Below are positions 50,376 through 58,040 of a DNA stretch of 64,000 bases, piece after piece (within the stretch, counting starts at the first letter, position 1; every line of letters begins with the position of its first letter). The position numbers and the translations under genes were made by a program. This DNA comes from Butyrivibrio proteoclasticus B316. Lineage in GTDB: Bacteria > Bacillota > Clostridia > Lachnospirales > Lachnospiraceae. The stretch lies in the NCBI RefSeq assembly GCF_000145035.1, contig NC_014387.1, forward strand, positions 3,403,897-3,467,896. The letters are read 5' to 3'. The notes beneath the pieces are model-generated. The model did no database searches. It was given only the letters and a program-made list of their open reading frames with translations, and was not told the origin of the DNA.

Positions 50376-51068
50376 ATGGAGAAAACAATTGAAAATGCAT
50401 TAGATGATATATCCTTAATAAAGGCTGTGATAGAAAAGACACAGAAGGATTTTGCAAAAGTGGCTATGTTCTTTATTGGGATAGGATTAGTCAATGGAAT
50501 TGCGTGGATTATGGAACAACTGGCATATTACATCAGGAACACTGCAGGTTATGGTAACTGGCTTGTACAGGCATTAGGACAAGGAACACATTTGTTGCGG
50601 TTTGCCGGATATATTGTGTTATTTGTTTGTTTCTACAAAAGAATAAAAGCAACAAACAATGAAATCAGTGAGGGAATGATAAAAATATGGGGAATAGTCT
50701 TGATTGGCTCCTATGTTCTTTCTTTTTTATATATGAGATTATTGCCAAATGGCAATGATGACAAACTGATTACATTATGGCGATGTAAAGAGTTAATAGA
50801 GGTTCTTCCAGTTATTTTTGCTTTGTTTATGACTGGAATTCTTACAAAAAAGTTGACCATAACAGTGTGTACAGCAATATATAGCATAATGTACTTTGTA
50901 TTATTCGTTGGTATGAAAGAAATACCTTATGGAACATTTGGTGGAACAGGAACACTAATGCCCCTTAGTAGCACAAGCGTTAAGTGTCTAATGATACTTG
51001 GAATGATTGTTTTGGGCATTTATTTGAAGATAGGAGCAAGAATTCATGGAGATAAACTCAATACCTGA
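50376..51068 (+). CDS. Membrane protein of a regulator-coupled operon
   Basis: 230 residues with about six membrane helices after a short soluble N-terminus (MEKTIENALDDISLIKAVIE). No family recognised. The start follows AAAAAGGAGCGGATT. The last 23 bases overlap the downstream regulator gene, so expression is coupled. Its partner regulator and the operator-promoter suggest a sensed, self-regulated unit. Confidence 0.78.
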   Translation: MEKTIENALDDISLIKAVIEKTQKDFAKVAMFFIGIGLVNGIAWIMEQLAYYIRNTAGYGNWLVQALGQGTHLLRFAGYIVLFVCFYKRIKATNNEISEGMIKIWGIVLIGSYVLSFLYMRLLPNGNDDKLITLWRCKELIEVLPVIFALFMTGILTKKLTITVCTAIYSIMYFVLFVGMKEIPYGTFGGTGTLMPLSSTSVKCLMILGMIVLGIYLKIGARIHGDKLNT

Positions 51069-51336
51069 AGCTTTTCAGACAAAGCTTAGATTGGCTATCT
51101 TATCTTCGTTATTGACCGGTCAAAAAAGCTTTAGCGAACTGAAAGAGATAACATCTTCTACAGATGGTAATCTCGGTGCACAGATAAAAAAATTAAATGA
51201 ACTTGGTTATGTTGAAATAGAAAAGGCTTTTATAAAAAATAAGCCACAGACGACATGTGCAATTTCAGAATATGGGAAAAAACAATTTAAGGAGTATGTT
51301 GAGATGCTTGAAAATCTTCTTACACAGTCTAAGTAA
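51046..51336 (+). CDS. Small winged-helix regulator (HTH_34/MarR-like)
   Basis: 96 residues. A single winged helix: FQTKLRLAILSSLLTGQKSFSELKEITSSTDGNLGAQIKKLNELGYVEIEK, with the wing near KNKPQTTCAISEYGKK. This matches the winged-helix DNA-binding family (PF13601) that commonly follows or precedes a membrane protein gene. It probably binds as a dimer to the 20-bp palindrome in the operon promoter. It overlaps the upstream membrane protein gene. Confidence 0.88.
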   Translation: MEINSIPEAFQTKLRLAILSSLLTGQKSFSELKEITSSTDGNLGAQIKKLNELGYVEIEKAFIKNKPQTTCAISEYGKKQFKEYVEMLENLLTQSK

Positions 51337-51460
51337 ATAGAATCTATGACTGGAAAGTAACTGCTCCGGATAAAATTGATTCTTTATCAAATGATATGGG
51401 ATAGCGGTTGGAAACAGTTGTGGAGTTGCGCCATCAGCTAAGGACATATATTTTAACCCA

Positions 51461-51489
51461 TTGAATAAAGCATTATCTTGGTGTATACT
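51461..51489 (+). promoter_or_regulatory. Promoter of a second small RNA
   Basis: TTGAAT (51461-51466), 17-bp spacer, TATACT (51484-51489). Confidence 0.65.
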
Positions 51490-51495
51490 ACGAGT

Positions 51496-51560
51496 ACGAA
51501 TTGGGGTATGTGTTTGCGGACACATACTTGAGAGGATCGGAGAAATCTGGTCCTCTTTTT
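51496..51560 (+). ncRNA. Candidate small RNA B
   Basis: Hairpin GTATGTGT / ACACATAC (51506-51527) with loop TTGCGG, then terminator AGAGGA / TCCTCT (51531-51556) with a TTTTT tail. It has the same promoter-hairpin-terminator plan as the RNA at 49776, and both begin with a GAATTG word near the start. Confidence 0.6.
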
Positions 51561-51596
51561 AATTAATGAATCAACCATCAAAAGCTCCAAAAAAAT

Positions 51597-51708
51597 AATA
51601 GGCGGCAAAACCGCCTATTGATGTTATAGCTTCCACTTATTGGTGGGGAATCACCTGATGTATAAGCTCCCGCTCATGGCTGGGAATCGCCTGATGTACT
51701 TCTTTATA
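51597..51708 (-). ncRNA. ToxI-like type III antitoxin RNA (two tandem pseudoknot repeats and terminator), no toxin gene adjacent
   Basis: On the minus strand two tandem units, 36 nt (51657-51692) and 37 nt (51620-51656), start AGGCGATTCCC and AGGTGATTCCC and end GGAGCTTATACATC and GGAAGCTATAACATC. A perfect terminator AATAGGCGG / CCGCCTATT (51597-51619) and a T-run follow directly. The unit resembles the 36-nt ToxI repeat as I recall it (AGGTGATT...ACC...AAGTG.AGCTA). GGT/ACC in one copy becomes GGC/GCC in the other, a compensatory change. TTCC/GGAA and TCCC/GGGA pair as the second pseudoknot stem. A TATAAT (51714-51719) sits at the right distance upstream. Confidence 0.72.
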
Positions 51709-51747
51709 CCTTGATTATATGATTTAGCATTTTACTTCTCTTATTGT

Positions 51748-52842
51748 TTAGTTTTTAGTAACAACATATGGTGTAATTTCCTTTTCTACAGCCTTGAATC
51801 TGTCTGTATTTCTTACTATATCGTAACGTCCCTGCCTGAGTTTCTCATTAAATTCAGTACACTCTGTCCAATCAAAATTTCTGTAATGATCCTTACATTC
51901 AATTCCGGACAGAAGTGTAGAATCCAATGTAAATCTATCAGGAAGGGTATCATGAATAATAGAGTATTTTGCTGCCTGTTCAAGATGCTCAAGTGTTGCT
52001 TCAGTATTGCCTTCAAGGACTTCCATTGCTGCAATTGCACGATGCATCCACGCTACAAGCCTGCTTTCGTATCCATAATTATCCTCATAGATCAGATCAA
52101 GAAGCTCAAGAATCTTTTTTACGACATCTATTCTTTCCTGAATGGTCATGTTATCATTGGCAAAGTCAAGATCTGCCAGTTTAACCATTGTGGAATATGT
52201 TGCCAGGACAAATTGCATAACAGTGTTTTTGCAATGTATTTTTAATTCTTCTCCCGATAAAAGTTCTATAAGCCTGAAACTACTGGTTTCCCATATAGTC
52301 GGCTGTTCCTTTGATATTTCGATAGCTTCATCTATGCATCCGAGTTTTCTAAGTGCAATTATCTTCTCGTTGATCACACTGTTACAAATCTGTCTATCAG
52401 TGCATTCATTTAAAACCCTTGAAGCTATGTCTATTACCATTTCACAATTATCATGCTCCTTAGCGTTATCATCAGTGTATTCAAAATTTAATTCCTTCAC
52501 TAGATGCATCAGAATGGTGAAATTGGTAGGATACTTTTTGGCTGCCTCTTTAAGGAGTTTTACACTTTTGTGGACATGTCCTTTTCTATCATTTTCCCTG
52601 CATTGTTCAAAGACTTTTTCTATCTCGCGTTCATCCTTATAGCTTTCCATGCCCATGAGTTCGTCAATTGTTACATGGAAATAATCTGCAATAGCAGGTA
52701 GTAATGTAATATCCGGATATGTATTACCATTTTCCCATCTGCTAATAGCCTGTTCGGAAACGTTAAAAACATCTGCAAGCTGAGATTGTGTCATGCATTT
52801 TTGCTGGCGGTATCTCTTTATGTTCTCGTTTAGTTTTATCAT
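51748..52842 (-). CDS. XRE-family regulator with TPR-like C-terminal domain
   Basis: 364 residues. The helix-turn-helix at residues 5-62 reads MTQSQLADVFNVSEQAISRWENGNTYPD. A long helical repeat region follows (KSVKLLKEAAKKYPTNFTILMHLVKELN). Similar proteins are peptide- or signal-responsive one-component regulators. It is paralogous to the divergent gene at 53083 and shares a 240-bp intergenic region with it. Its 3' end lies about 40 bp before the ToxI-like repeats on the same strand. Confidence 0.85.
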   Translation of the reverse strand: MIKLNENIKRYRQQKCMTQSQLADVFNVSEQAISRWENGNTYPDITLLPAIADYFHVTIDELMGMESYKDEREIEKVFEQCRENDRKGHVHKSVKLLKEAAKKYPTNFTILMHLVKELNFEYTDDNAKEHDNCEMVIDIASRVLNECTDRQICNSVINEKIIALRKLGCIDEAIEISKEQPTIWETSSFRLIELLSGEELKIHCKNTVMQFVLATYSTMVKLADLDFANDNMTIQERIDVVKKILELLDLIYEDNYGYESRLVAWMHRAIAAMEVLEGNTEATLEHLEQAAKYSIIHDTLPDRFTLDSTLLSGIECKDHYRNFDWTECTEFNEKLRQGRYDIVRNTDRFKAVEKEITPYVVTKN

Positions 52843-53082
52843 TATTATTCCTCAATTCTTTCGTAGTTTTCGAAGCTTCTGGAATAATTATTGCATAGAA
52901 ATACTGTGCTCTCAATTACTCATTAGTTGTGTATAAAACAACCATAGTGAGAGATAAGAAAAAGCCTATCAGATAATGAGAATTCTCTTTCTCTTACATT
53001 GATATGTAATCTATGTTTTTTCTTTGCTACACTATCAGTACAGCTGAAAATCACATTATTGCAATAATAGAAAGAGACGACA

Positions 53083-54207
53083 ATGAATAATCTTGGATCA
53101 AAGATAAAAGAACTTCGAATTGCAGAAAATCTCACGCAGGAAAAACTTGCTGAGGAACTAAATGTATCTTTTCAAAGTATCAGCCGATGGGAAAATGGTA
53201 TTTCGACACCTGACATCAGCCTTATTCCTGCAATTGCAAGGTTTTTTGGCGTTTCAACTGATTACTTGTTCGGACTTCAGGATGAAGAATCTGAGGCAGA
53301 AAAGAGTGAACTTGAGGCAGCATATTGGGATTACCGAAAAGAGGGTAATCTCGATGAAGCGTATGAAGTAATGCTAAAGGCGAGAAAGCTCTTTCCACGG
53401 GACATGCACTTTTGTTCTAATCTGGCTGAAGTTATGGAACTTTTTGATGGCGGAAACAGTGAACAAATGTCAGCCTATGTCAACGGGAATTTTTCAGAGC
53501 AAATCTTCTCTTTGTGCCGGAGAGTAGTTGAAGAAAGCAAAAATGAGACAGATCGCTCGAGGGCATTATCTCTTTTATCCAGCTATTACATGAAATCCGG
53601 TAATTCCGCAGAAGCTATAATGATTGCAAATAAAATGACTGATCTTAAACATTCAAAGGATCTTTTACTTGCTGAAATTCTTTCCGGCGAAGATAAAAAG
53701 AAACAGCTTCAAATGAATGTTTTGGAAATGGCTGACTATATTTCCGATACTCTTGTCAAAATTGCCTTCCGGAAGGAATTTGGCTTTACACTATCAATGG
53801 CGCCTATAGAGAAACTGGAGTATGTTCAAGCTGCAAACACTATTCTTAAAACAATTATTTCGGACGGCAATTACCTGGAATACTCAAGAAAGCTTGGCTG
53901 GAATTACAGAAGGATCGCGGAATTGTACTGTATGATGGATCAGAAAGAGAAGGCGCTTGAGTATCTCTTGAAAGCGGAAAAGATGGCGTCAGAATATGAT
54001 TCTTTGGATAAAGAAAAGACTTATCAGTTCACTTCGCCGTTCTGTGATCTGGTTAACAGCGACCTGTCAAATAATGATAAATTCTTTGTTGGAACTGAGA
54101 CGGAGATGCTGTCTTATCGGCTTAATGAAATGAAATCTTTTTTTGGCGACGATGAGGAGTTTATCAAATTATGTAAACGCGTTGGTGAGAATAATATTAT
54201 GATATAA
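53083..54207 (+). CDS. XRE-family regulator with TPR-like C-terminal domain (paralogue)
   Basis: 374 residues. Helix-turn-helix at residues 5-62 ([28 protein letters not shown]) followed by about 300 residues of helical repeats ([38 protein letters not shown]). The organisation and sequence rhythm match the divergent gene at 51748, so one is probably a duplicate of the other. Ribosome site AGAAAGAGACGACA. The targets are unknown; mutual regulation across the shared promoter region is plausible. Confidence 0.85.
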   Translation: MNNLGSKIKELRIAENLTQEKLAEELNVSFQSISRWENGISTPDISLIPAIARFFGVSTDYLFGLQDEESEAEKSELEAAYWDYRKEGNLDEAYEVMLKARKLFPRDMHFCSNLAEVMELFDGGNSEQMSAYVNGNFSEQIFSLCRRVVEESKNETDRSRALSLLSSYYMKSGNSAEAIMIANKMTDLKHSKDLLLAEILSGEDKKKQLQMNVLEMADYISDTLVKIAFRKEFGFTLSMAPIEKLEYVQAANTILKTIISDGNYLEYSRKLGWNYRRIAELYCMMDQKEKALEYLLKAEKMASEYDSLDKEKTYQFTSPFCDLVNSDLSNNDKFFVGTETEMLSYRLNEMKSFFGDDEEFIKLCKRVGENNIMI

Positions 54208-54217
54208 ATGTAAAAAA

Positions 54218-54237
54218 GGACATCCAACCGGATGTCC
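54218..54237 (-). terminator. Terminator of the second tRNA-Gly
   Basis: GGACATCC / GGATGTCC with a 4-nt loop, followed on the minus strand by TTTTTTACA. It lies close to the stop of the convergent XRE gene. Confidence 0.88.
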
Positions 54238-54247
54238 CAATAAAAAG

Positions 54248-54320
54248 AGCGATAGACGGGGCTCGAACCCGCGGTCTCCACCTTGGCAAGGTGGCGCTTT
54301 ACCAACTAAGCTACTATCGC
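54248..54320 (-). tRNA. tRNA-Gly (GCC), second copy
   Basis: Reverse complement of a 73-nt gene identical to 27712-27784. Anticodon GCC, discriminator T, CCA not encoded. Confidence 0.98.
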
Positions 54321-54355
54321 ATATATGTAAAGTCGCTTTCGCGACAGCAAAGTAA

Positions 54356-54384
54356 ATATTACACTAGTGTTTTATATTTGTCAA
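54356..54384 (-). promoter_or_regulatory. Promoter of tRNA-Gly (second copy)
   Basis: Minus strand TTGACA (54379-54384), 17-bp spacer, TAATAT (54356-54361). Confidence 0.88.
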
Positions 54385-54420
54385 CAACATTTTTGAAAAA
54401 ATTTCAAAAATGTTGTTGAC
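54380..54420. repeat. 19-bp perfect inverted repeat overlapping the tRNA promoter
   Basis: Left arm 54380-54398 begins GTCAACAACATTTTTGAAA and the right arm 54402-54420 is its exact complement; the loop is AAA. It covers five of six bases of the -35 box and lies 19 bp beyond the stop of the alpha-galactosidase gene, so it may terminate that gene. Confidence 0.85.
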
Positions 54421-54438
54421 CTAATTTCGCTATGTCAT

Positions 54439-56295
54439 TTAAATCTGGATCAAAAGTGCCTGTGCTGAAAAATCCTTATCTGCTATGCCATATTTATCCA
54501 ATAATTTATAGTTATCCACATTGATTCCCAGTTTCCCGGCAAACTCTTTCATATCAACGGAATCAGCAAATCTATGATATACGATCAGTGCCTTATCTCC
54601 TAATACTCGCATAACAAATTGGGCTCCTGTCGGTTCATTGTAGCTATCTGTATCTGCAGAAATAACAGTAGTTTTACCGTCTCTGATAATATCTGATACC
54701 CTGCGGTAAAAGTCCATTCCCTGGCTTAGAAGTTCCCACTGATGGTCGTTTAGATCATAAACATCACCGGAAAGTCCCATTCTTCCAAGGAATGTTGAAC
54801 AGATTGAATACCATATTCTCTCATCACTATCCCCCGCTCTCATGACTGCCCATATCTGGCTCTGAGACGGCTTTATTACCCTGTGCATATTCGCCGCAAT
54901 AATGGGAAGTGACAAGCACTCATGCGCATCAGAAAAACTCGCCATTGAAGCAAGTTCCATAAATGATGGTTCCAGGCGATGTCCTCCGCTTGAGCAGTTC
55001 TCAATAACAAGATCCGGTAATTCTTTTTTCATTTTTCTGAAAAAGTTCTGAGTCACAATAACCTTTTTCCTGAGGTTTTCCCCCATTCCTTCAGGGCCAT
55101 CACATCCCATACCCATTGTATCGTTATAATCTATTTTGATATAACCAAAATCATTATCCTTGAGGTTACCAATAACATATTTTGTCAAATGCTCTATTAC
55201 CCAAGGGTCTTCCATATCAAGGAAATGGACATTTCCCACTGTAAGAGGAACTCCGTCCTTTTTAACAAGATGATCCTCCTCATAGAAAGTCTGTGCCTCT
55301 TGCGAAGTGTTCTCAAGCTCGAACCAGATTCCCGGAATCATACCCTTTCCGCGGATATAGTCAGTCAGCTCTTTAAGGCCATTAGGGAATCTCTCTTTAT
55401 TAACTGTCCAGTCTCCGCGCCAGTCCCACCAATAACCGCATTTGCCATACCATCCGGAATCCATTACCAGATACTGGATTCCCTTTCCGGCAATTTTATC
55501 AGCAAGCTTCTTGAGATTGTCGATGGTTGGATTTCCCCAGGTTGCACAATATTCATTAAAAACAATTCCCATCCGGTCGTCCACAGGGCTAATATCCGGT
55601 TTCTGCGCTTTAACAAGCTTATCGCAGACATCTTCCAGAGATTTGCCTGTTGCTATGAGAGCCTTAGGAGCTTCAAAGCACTCTCCGGGCATTAGTTTTT
55701 TGGTCCAATGCCCATAGTCTCTGTCAGCAATTCCTCCAGCGATTGAAACAGTATCTCCTTCTTTGACAAGCACTTCTATCTGCCATGAAGATGGTGCGTA
55801 TAACTGTACTCCCGTAAATACTCCGTTCTTAGAATCCTCCACTGCTACAAATGGAAAAAACTGTCTGACCGGCATAGAACCCAGATTTCCAAACTTAAGC
55901 ACACGTACACCATGGTTACTCCAGGAGTGTTCCATATCGAGTTCTTTTATAGTATCTACTTTATGCTTCCCTTCTGCGCTCCAAAAAGACAGAAGTCTGT
56001 GGATACGATCAGCCTTAATTTCTCTGACCAGCACTGATGTAAGCATCTCCATAGTCAAAGTCCTGCTGCCATCATTTTGGATAGTTGTAACTACTTCTGT
56101 AGCATCCGCTTCGGCGCAATATGTATTCCTAACTTTCAGTCTCAGTCCATCAGGTCTTCTGTATTCTGACTCATTCTCGTTTTCAGACTTTAGCTCAAAG
56201 CCGTCCATTGAGCCGCTTCCAAGCATTGTCAGCCCGCAAGTATAATTATCCGCATATCTCTCTCCTGCTATTTTTACTTCTGCAGTTGATTTCAT
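54439..56295 (-). CDS. Glycoside hydrolase family 36 (alpha-galactosidase type)
   Basis: 618 residues. The clan GH-D barrel has WYGKCGYWWDWRGDW, the nucleophile D389 in YIKIDYND and the acid/base D456 in SFSDAHE, with CSSGGHRLEP just before it. An N-terminal beta-sandwich (about 1-235) and a C-terminal beta domain are present. No signal peptide, so it works on imported raffinose- or galactomannan-type oligosaccharides; galactose would pass to galK/galT. Alpha-N-acetylgalactosaminidase is an alternative. Confidence 0.86.
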   Translation of the reverse strand: MKSTAEVKIAGERYADNYTCGLTMLGSGSMDGFELKSENENESEYRRPDGLRLKVRNTYCAEADATEVVTTIQNDGSRTLTMEMLTSVLVREIKADRIHRLLSFWSAEGKHKVDTIKELDMEHSWSNHGVRVLKFGNLGSMPVRQFFPFVAVEDSKNGVFTGVQLYAPSSWQIEVLVKEGDTVSIAGGIADRDYGHWTKKLMPGECFEAPKALIATGKSLEDVCDKLVKAQKPDISPVDDRMGIVFNEYCATWGNPTIDNLKKLADKIAGKGIQYLVMDSGWYGKCGYWWDWRGDWTVNKERFPNGLKELTDYIRGKGMIPGIWFELENTSQEAQTFYEEDHLVKKDGVPLTVGNVHFLDMEDPWVIEHLTKYVIGNLKDNDFGYIKIDYNDTMGMGCDGPEGMGENLRKKVIVTQNFFRKMKKELPDLVIENCSSGGHRLEPSFMELASMASFSDAHECLSLPIIAANMHRVIKPSQSQIWAVMRAGDSDERIWYSICSTFLGRMGLSGDVYDLNDHQWELLSQGMDFYRRVSDIIRDGKTTVISADTDSYNEPTGAQFVMRVLGDKALIVYHRFADSVDMKEFAGKLGINVDNYKLLDKYGIADKDFSAQALLIQI

Positions 56296-56499
56296 ATTGT
56301 CCCCCAGTCATTAACTTTTTTCACCTACAACAAGAATTATAAGTACCAGTCCTTCCTCATGACAACACCTATTTTATCCGCTTTTCACGCAGTTTATAGA
56401 AGTTTTACCTTTCGATAATAATTATACGTTTTGCCGCATGATAAAATAAAATATGAAGTATCATTTAATTGTACGCACCAGGTAACGCGGGGAATACAT

Positions 56500-58038
56500 A
56501 TGGCAATACATTTCAAACTTCCCAAAAAGAATATATCCGCTCCTGCCAACTACGAAGATTTCCTTATAGAAAACAGGATCAAGATAAACCAATATCTCAA
56601 CAGGACTTTGTTGTTCTGTGTCCTCACAGGACCTTCTCTGGCCTTAGGTGTTGCTATAGGCATATTCAAAAATGTATCTTATTTAGCCTGCCTCTTTATA
56701 TCTATTTTTGTTCTCATCCTCGCTTTAAGTCATATATTGATTACAAAACATTTCCCTGAGTCCGAATATACCAGCATATATGCCTTGTTTATTCTTGATG
56801 TCTTATTGCTGTATATGGCCTATTCCCATGTATACCTCAGGATCACTTGGTTTTTGGTGCCAATGTTGTCGCTCCTTTTCTGCAGCTTTAAAATCTATTA
56901 CTTTTCTCTCTTTATTACCTATTTTATGATGCTGTTGACCACTTGGATAACTGCGCCTTTCTTTGCAGATCAGCGCTCAGACTACGTCAGCTCTGTGCAG
57001 TTTTTTGCAAATGTTGTCGGTGGAAACACAATAGAGATCATCATAATGGCAATAGTCGGATTTGGCCTTCTGAAAACCTCCCACAGATATATCCGGGAGT
57101 TTTATGAAATGTACAAAACTATCAGCGACAACGAGCAGCAGGTTACAGAATCTATTGATACCCTTTCGAGTATGGCAGGCATCTATGACAGGGTTAACCT
57201 TCTTAATTTCAGAACGATGACCGAAAAGTCCCTCACAGATACCAACACCACCAAAAGTTTTCTTCATTTCGATGGTTGTGATCACACCAGTATGGTCACC
57301 GGCATGAAAAACCATATTGCTCCCGAACAAATGGATTCTTTCTGGGAATTTACTAATCTGACTACTCTCCGCGAAAGACTTCTTGATAAAAAATCTATCT
57401 CCGCAGAATTCATCAATATCACAACAGGTTGGTTCCGCGCCCAGTATATTACCGTTGATAAAAATGAAGATGGAATTCCGATTACTATAATCTTTACCGT
57501 GCAGAATATAGAAAATGACAAAAAGAAAGAAGAACGACTCATCAGAATCGCCATGACCGACGAGCTCACCCATTTATATAACCGCAGAAGCTATGATGAT
57601 GACATTGCGATATACAGAAAGAACGGCCTTGATGATGACTTTACACTATTGTCTGCAGACGTAAATGGGCTTAAAATAACCAATGATACTAAAGGACATG
57701 CGGCCGGCGACGAGCTTATCAGAGGTGCCGCTGACTGTCTTCATGTCTGCATTGGGCAAACCGGTAAAGTGTATCGTACCGGCGGCGATGAATTCATCGC
57801 CATACTTCATACAGATAACTACTCAGACTTGATTTCTGAAATAGCTGCCATGGCCAGATCCTGGAGCGGGCAATATACAGATTCCATTTCAATTTCTATC
57901 GGCTGCGCAAGTCATAAGGAATTCCCTGATGCCACAGTAGATGAGCTTGAACGCATTTCTGACAGACGAATGTATGAAAATAAGGAACAATACTACAGGC
58001 AGACCGGACACGACCGAAGGAAGAAACAGGATAATTAA
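56500..58038 (+). CDS. Membrane GGDEF protein (diguanylate cyclase)
   Basis: 512 residues from the ATG at 56500 (GCGGGGAATACAT before it; an upstream in-frame ATG at 56431 lacks a site). Six membrane helices (about 30-185), a PAS-like middle region (about 215-345) and a GGDEF domain with MTDELTHLYNRRSYD, SADVNGLKITNDTKGH and the intact site RTGGDEFIAIL. It should make cyclic di-GMP. Two membrane glycosyltransferases follow at once, suggesting an operon in which c-di-GMP and glycan assembly are linked. Confidence 0.88.
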   Translation: MAIHFKLPKKNISAPANYEDFLIENRIKINQYLNRTLLFCVLTGPSLALGVAIGIFKNVSYLACLFISIFVLILALSHILITKHFPESEYTSIYALFILDVLLLYMAYSHVYLRITWFLVPMLSLLFCSFKIYYFSLFITYFMMLLTTWITAPFFADQRSDYVSSVQFFANVVGGNTIEIIIMAIVGFGLLKTSHRYIREFYEMYKTISDNEQQVTESIDTLSSMAGIYDRVNLLNFRTMTEKSLTDTNTTKSFLHFDGCDHTSMVTGMKNHIAPEQMDSFWEFTNLTTLRERLLDKKSISAEFINITTGWFRAQYITVDKNEDGIPITIIFTVQNIENDKKKEERLIRIAMTDELTHLYNRRSYDDDIAIYRKNGLDDDFTLLSADVNGLKITNDTKGHAAGDELIRGAADCLHVCIGQTGKVYRTGGDEFIAILHTDNYSDLISEIAAMARSWSGQYTDSISISIGCASHKEFPDATVDELERISDRRMYENKEQYYRQTGHDRRKKQDN

Positions 58039-58040
58039 TT

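Noticed and set aside
51265..51525. An 86-codon minus-strand frame downstream of the ToxI-like repeats, as a possible toxin
   Set aside because: It is too short, has no ribosome site, shows no ToxN-like pattern and overlaps small RNA B and the opposite-strand regulator. A 42-codon frame directly after the terminator is also unconvincing.
51620..51698. Tandem repeats read as a CRISPR array
   Set aside because: There are only two units, they abut with no spacers, and each folds as a pseudoknot; a terminator follows directly.
47500..54400. Prophage or integrative element carrying the defence-like genes
   Set aside because: No integrase, structural phage gene, relaxase or tRNA-derived direct repeat was found. 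The tRNA-Gly copies are complete and inverted, not att-like.
56977..57573. 198-codon minus-strand frame inside the GGDEF gene
   Set aside because: It is antisense to the conserved PAS-GGDEF coding sequence and has no ribosome site.
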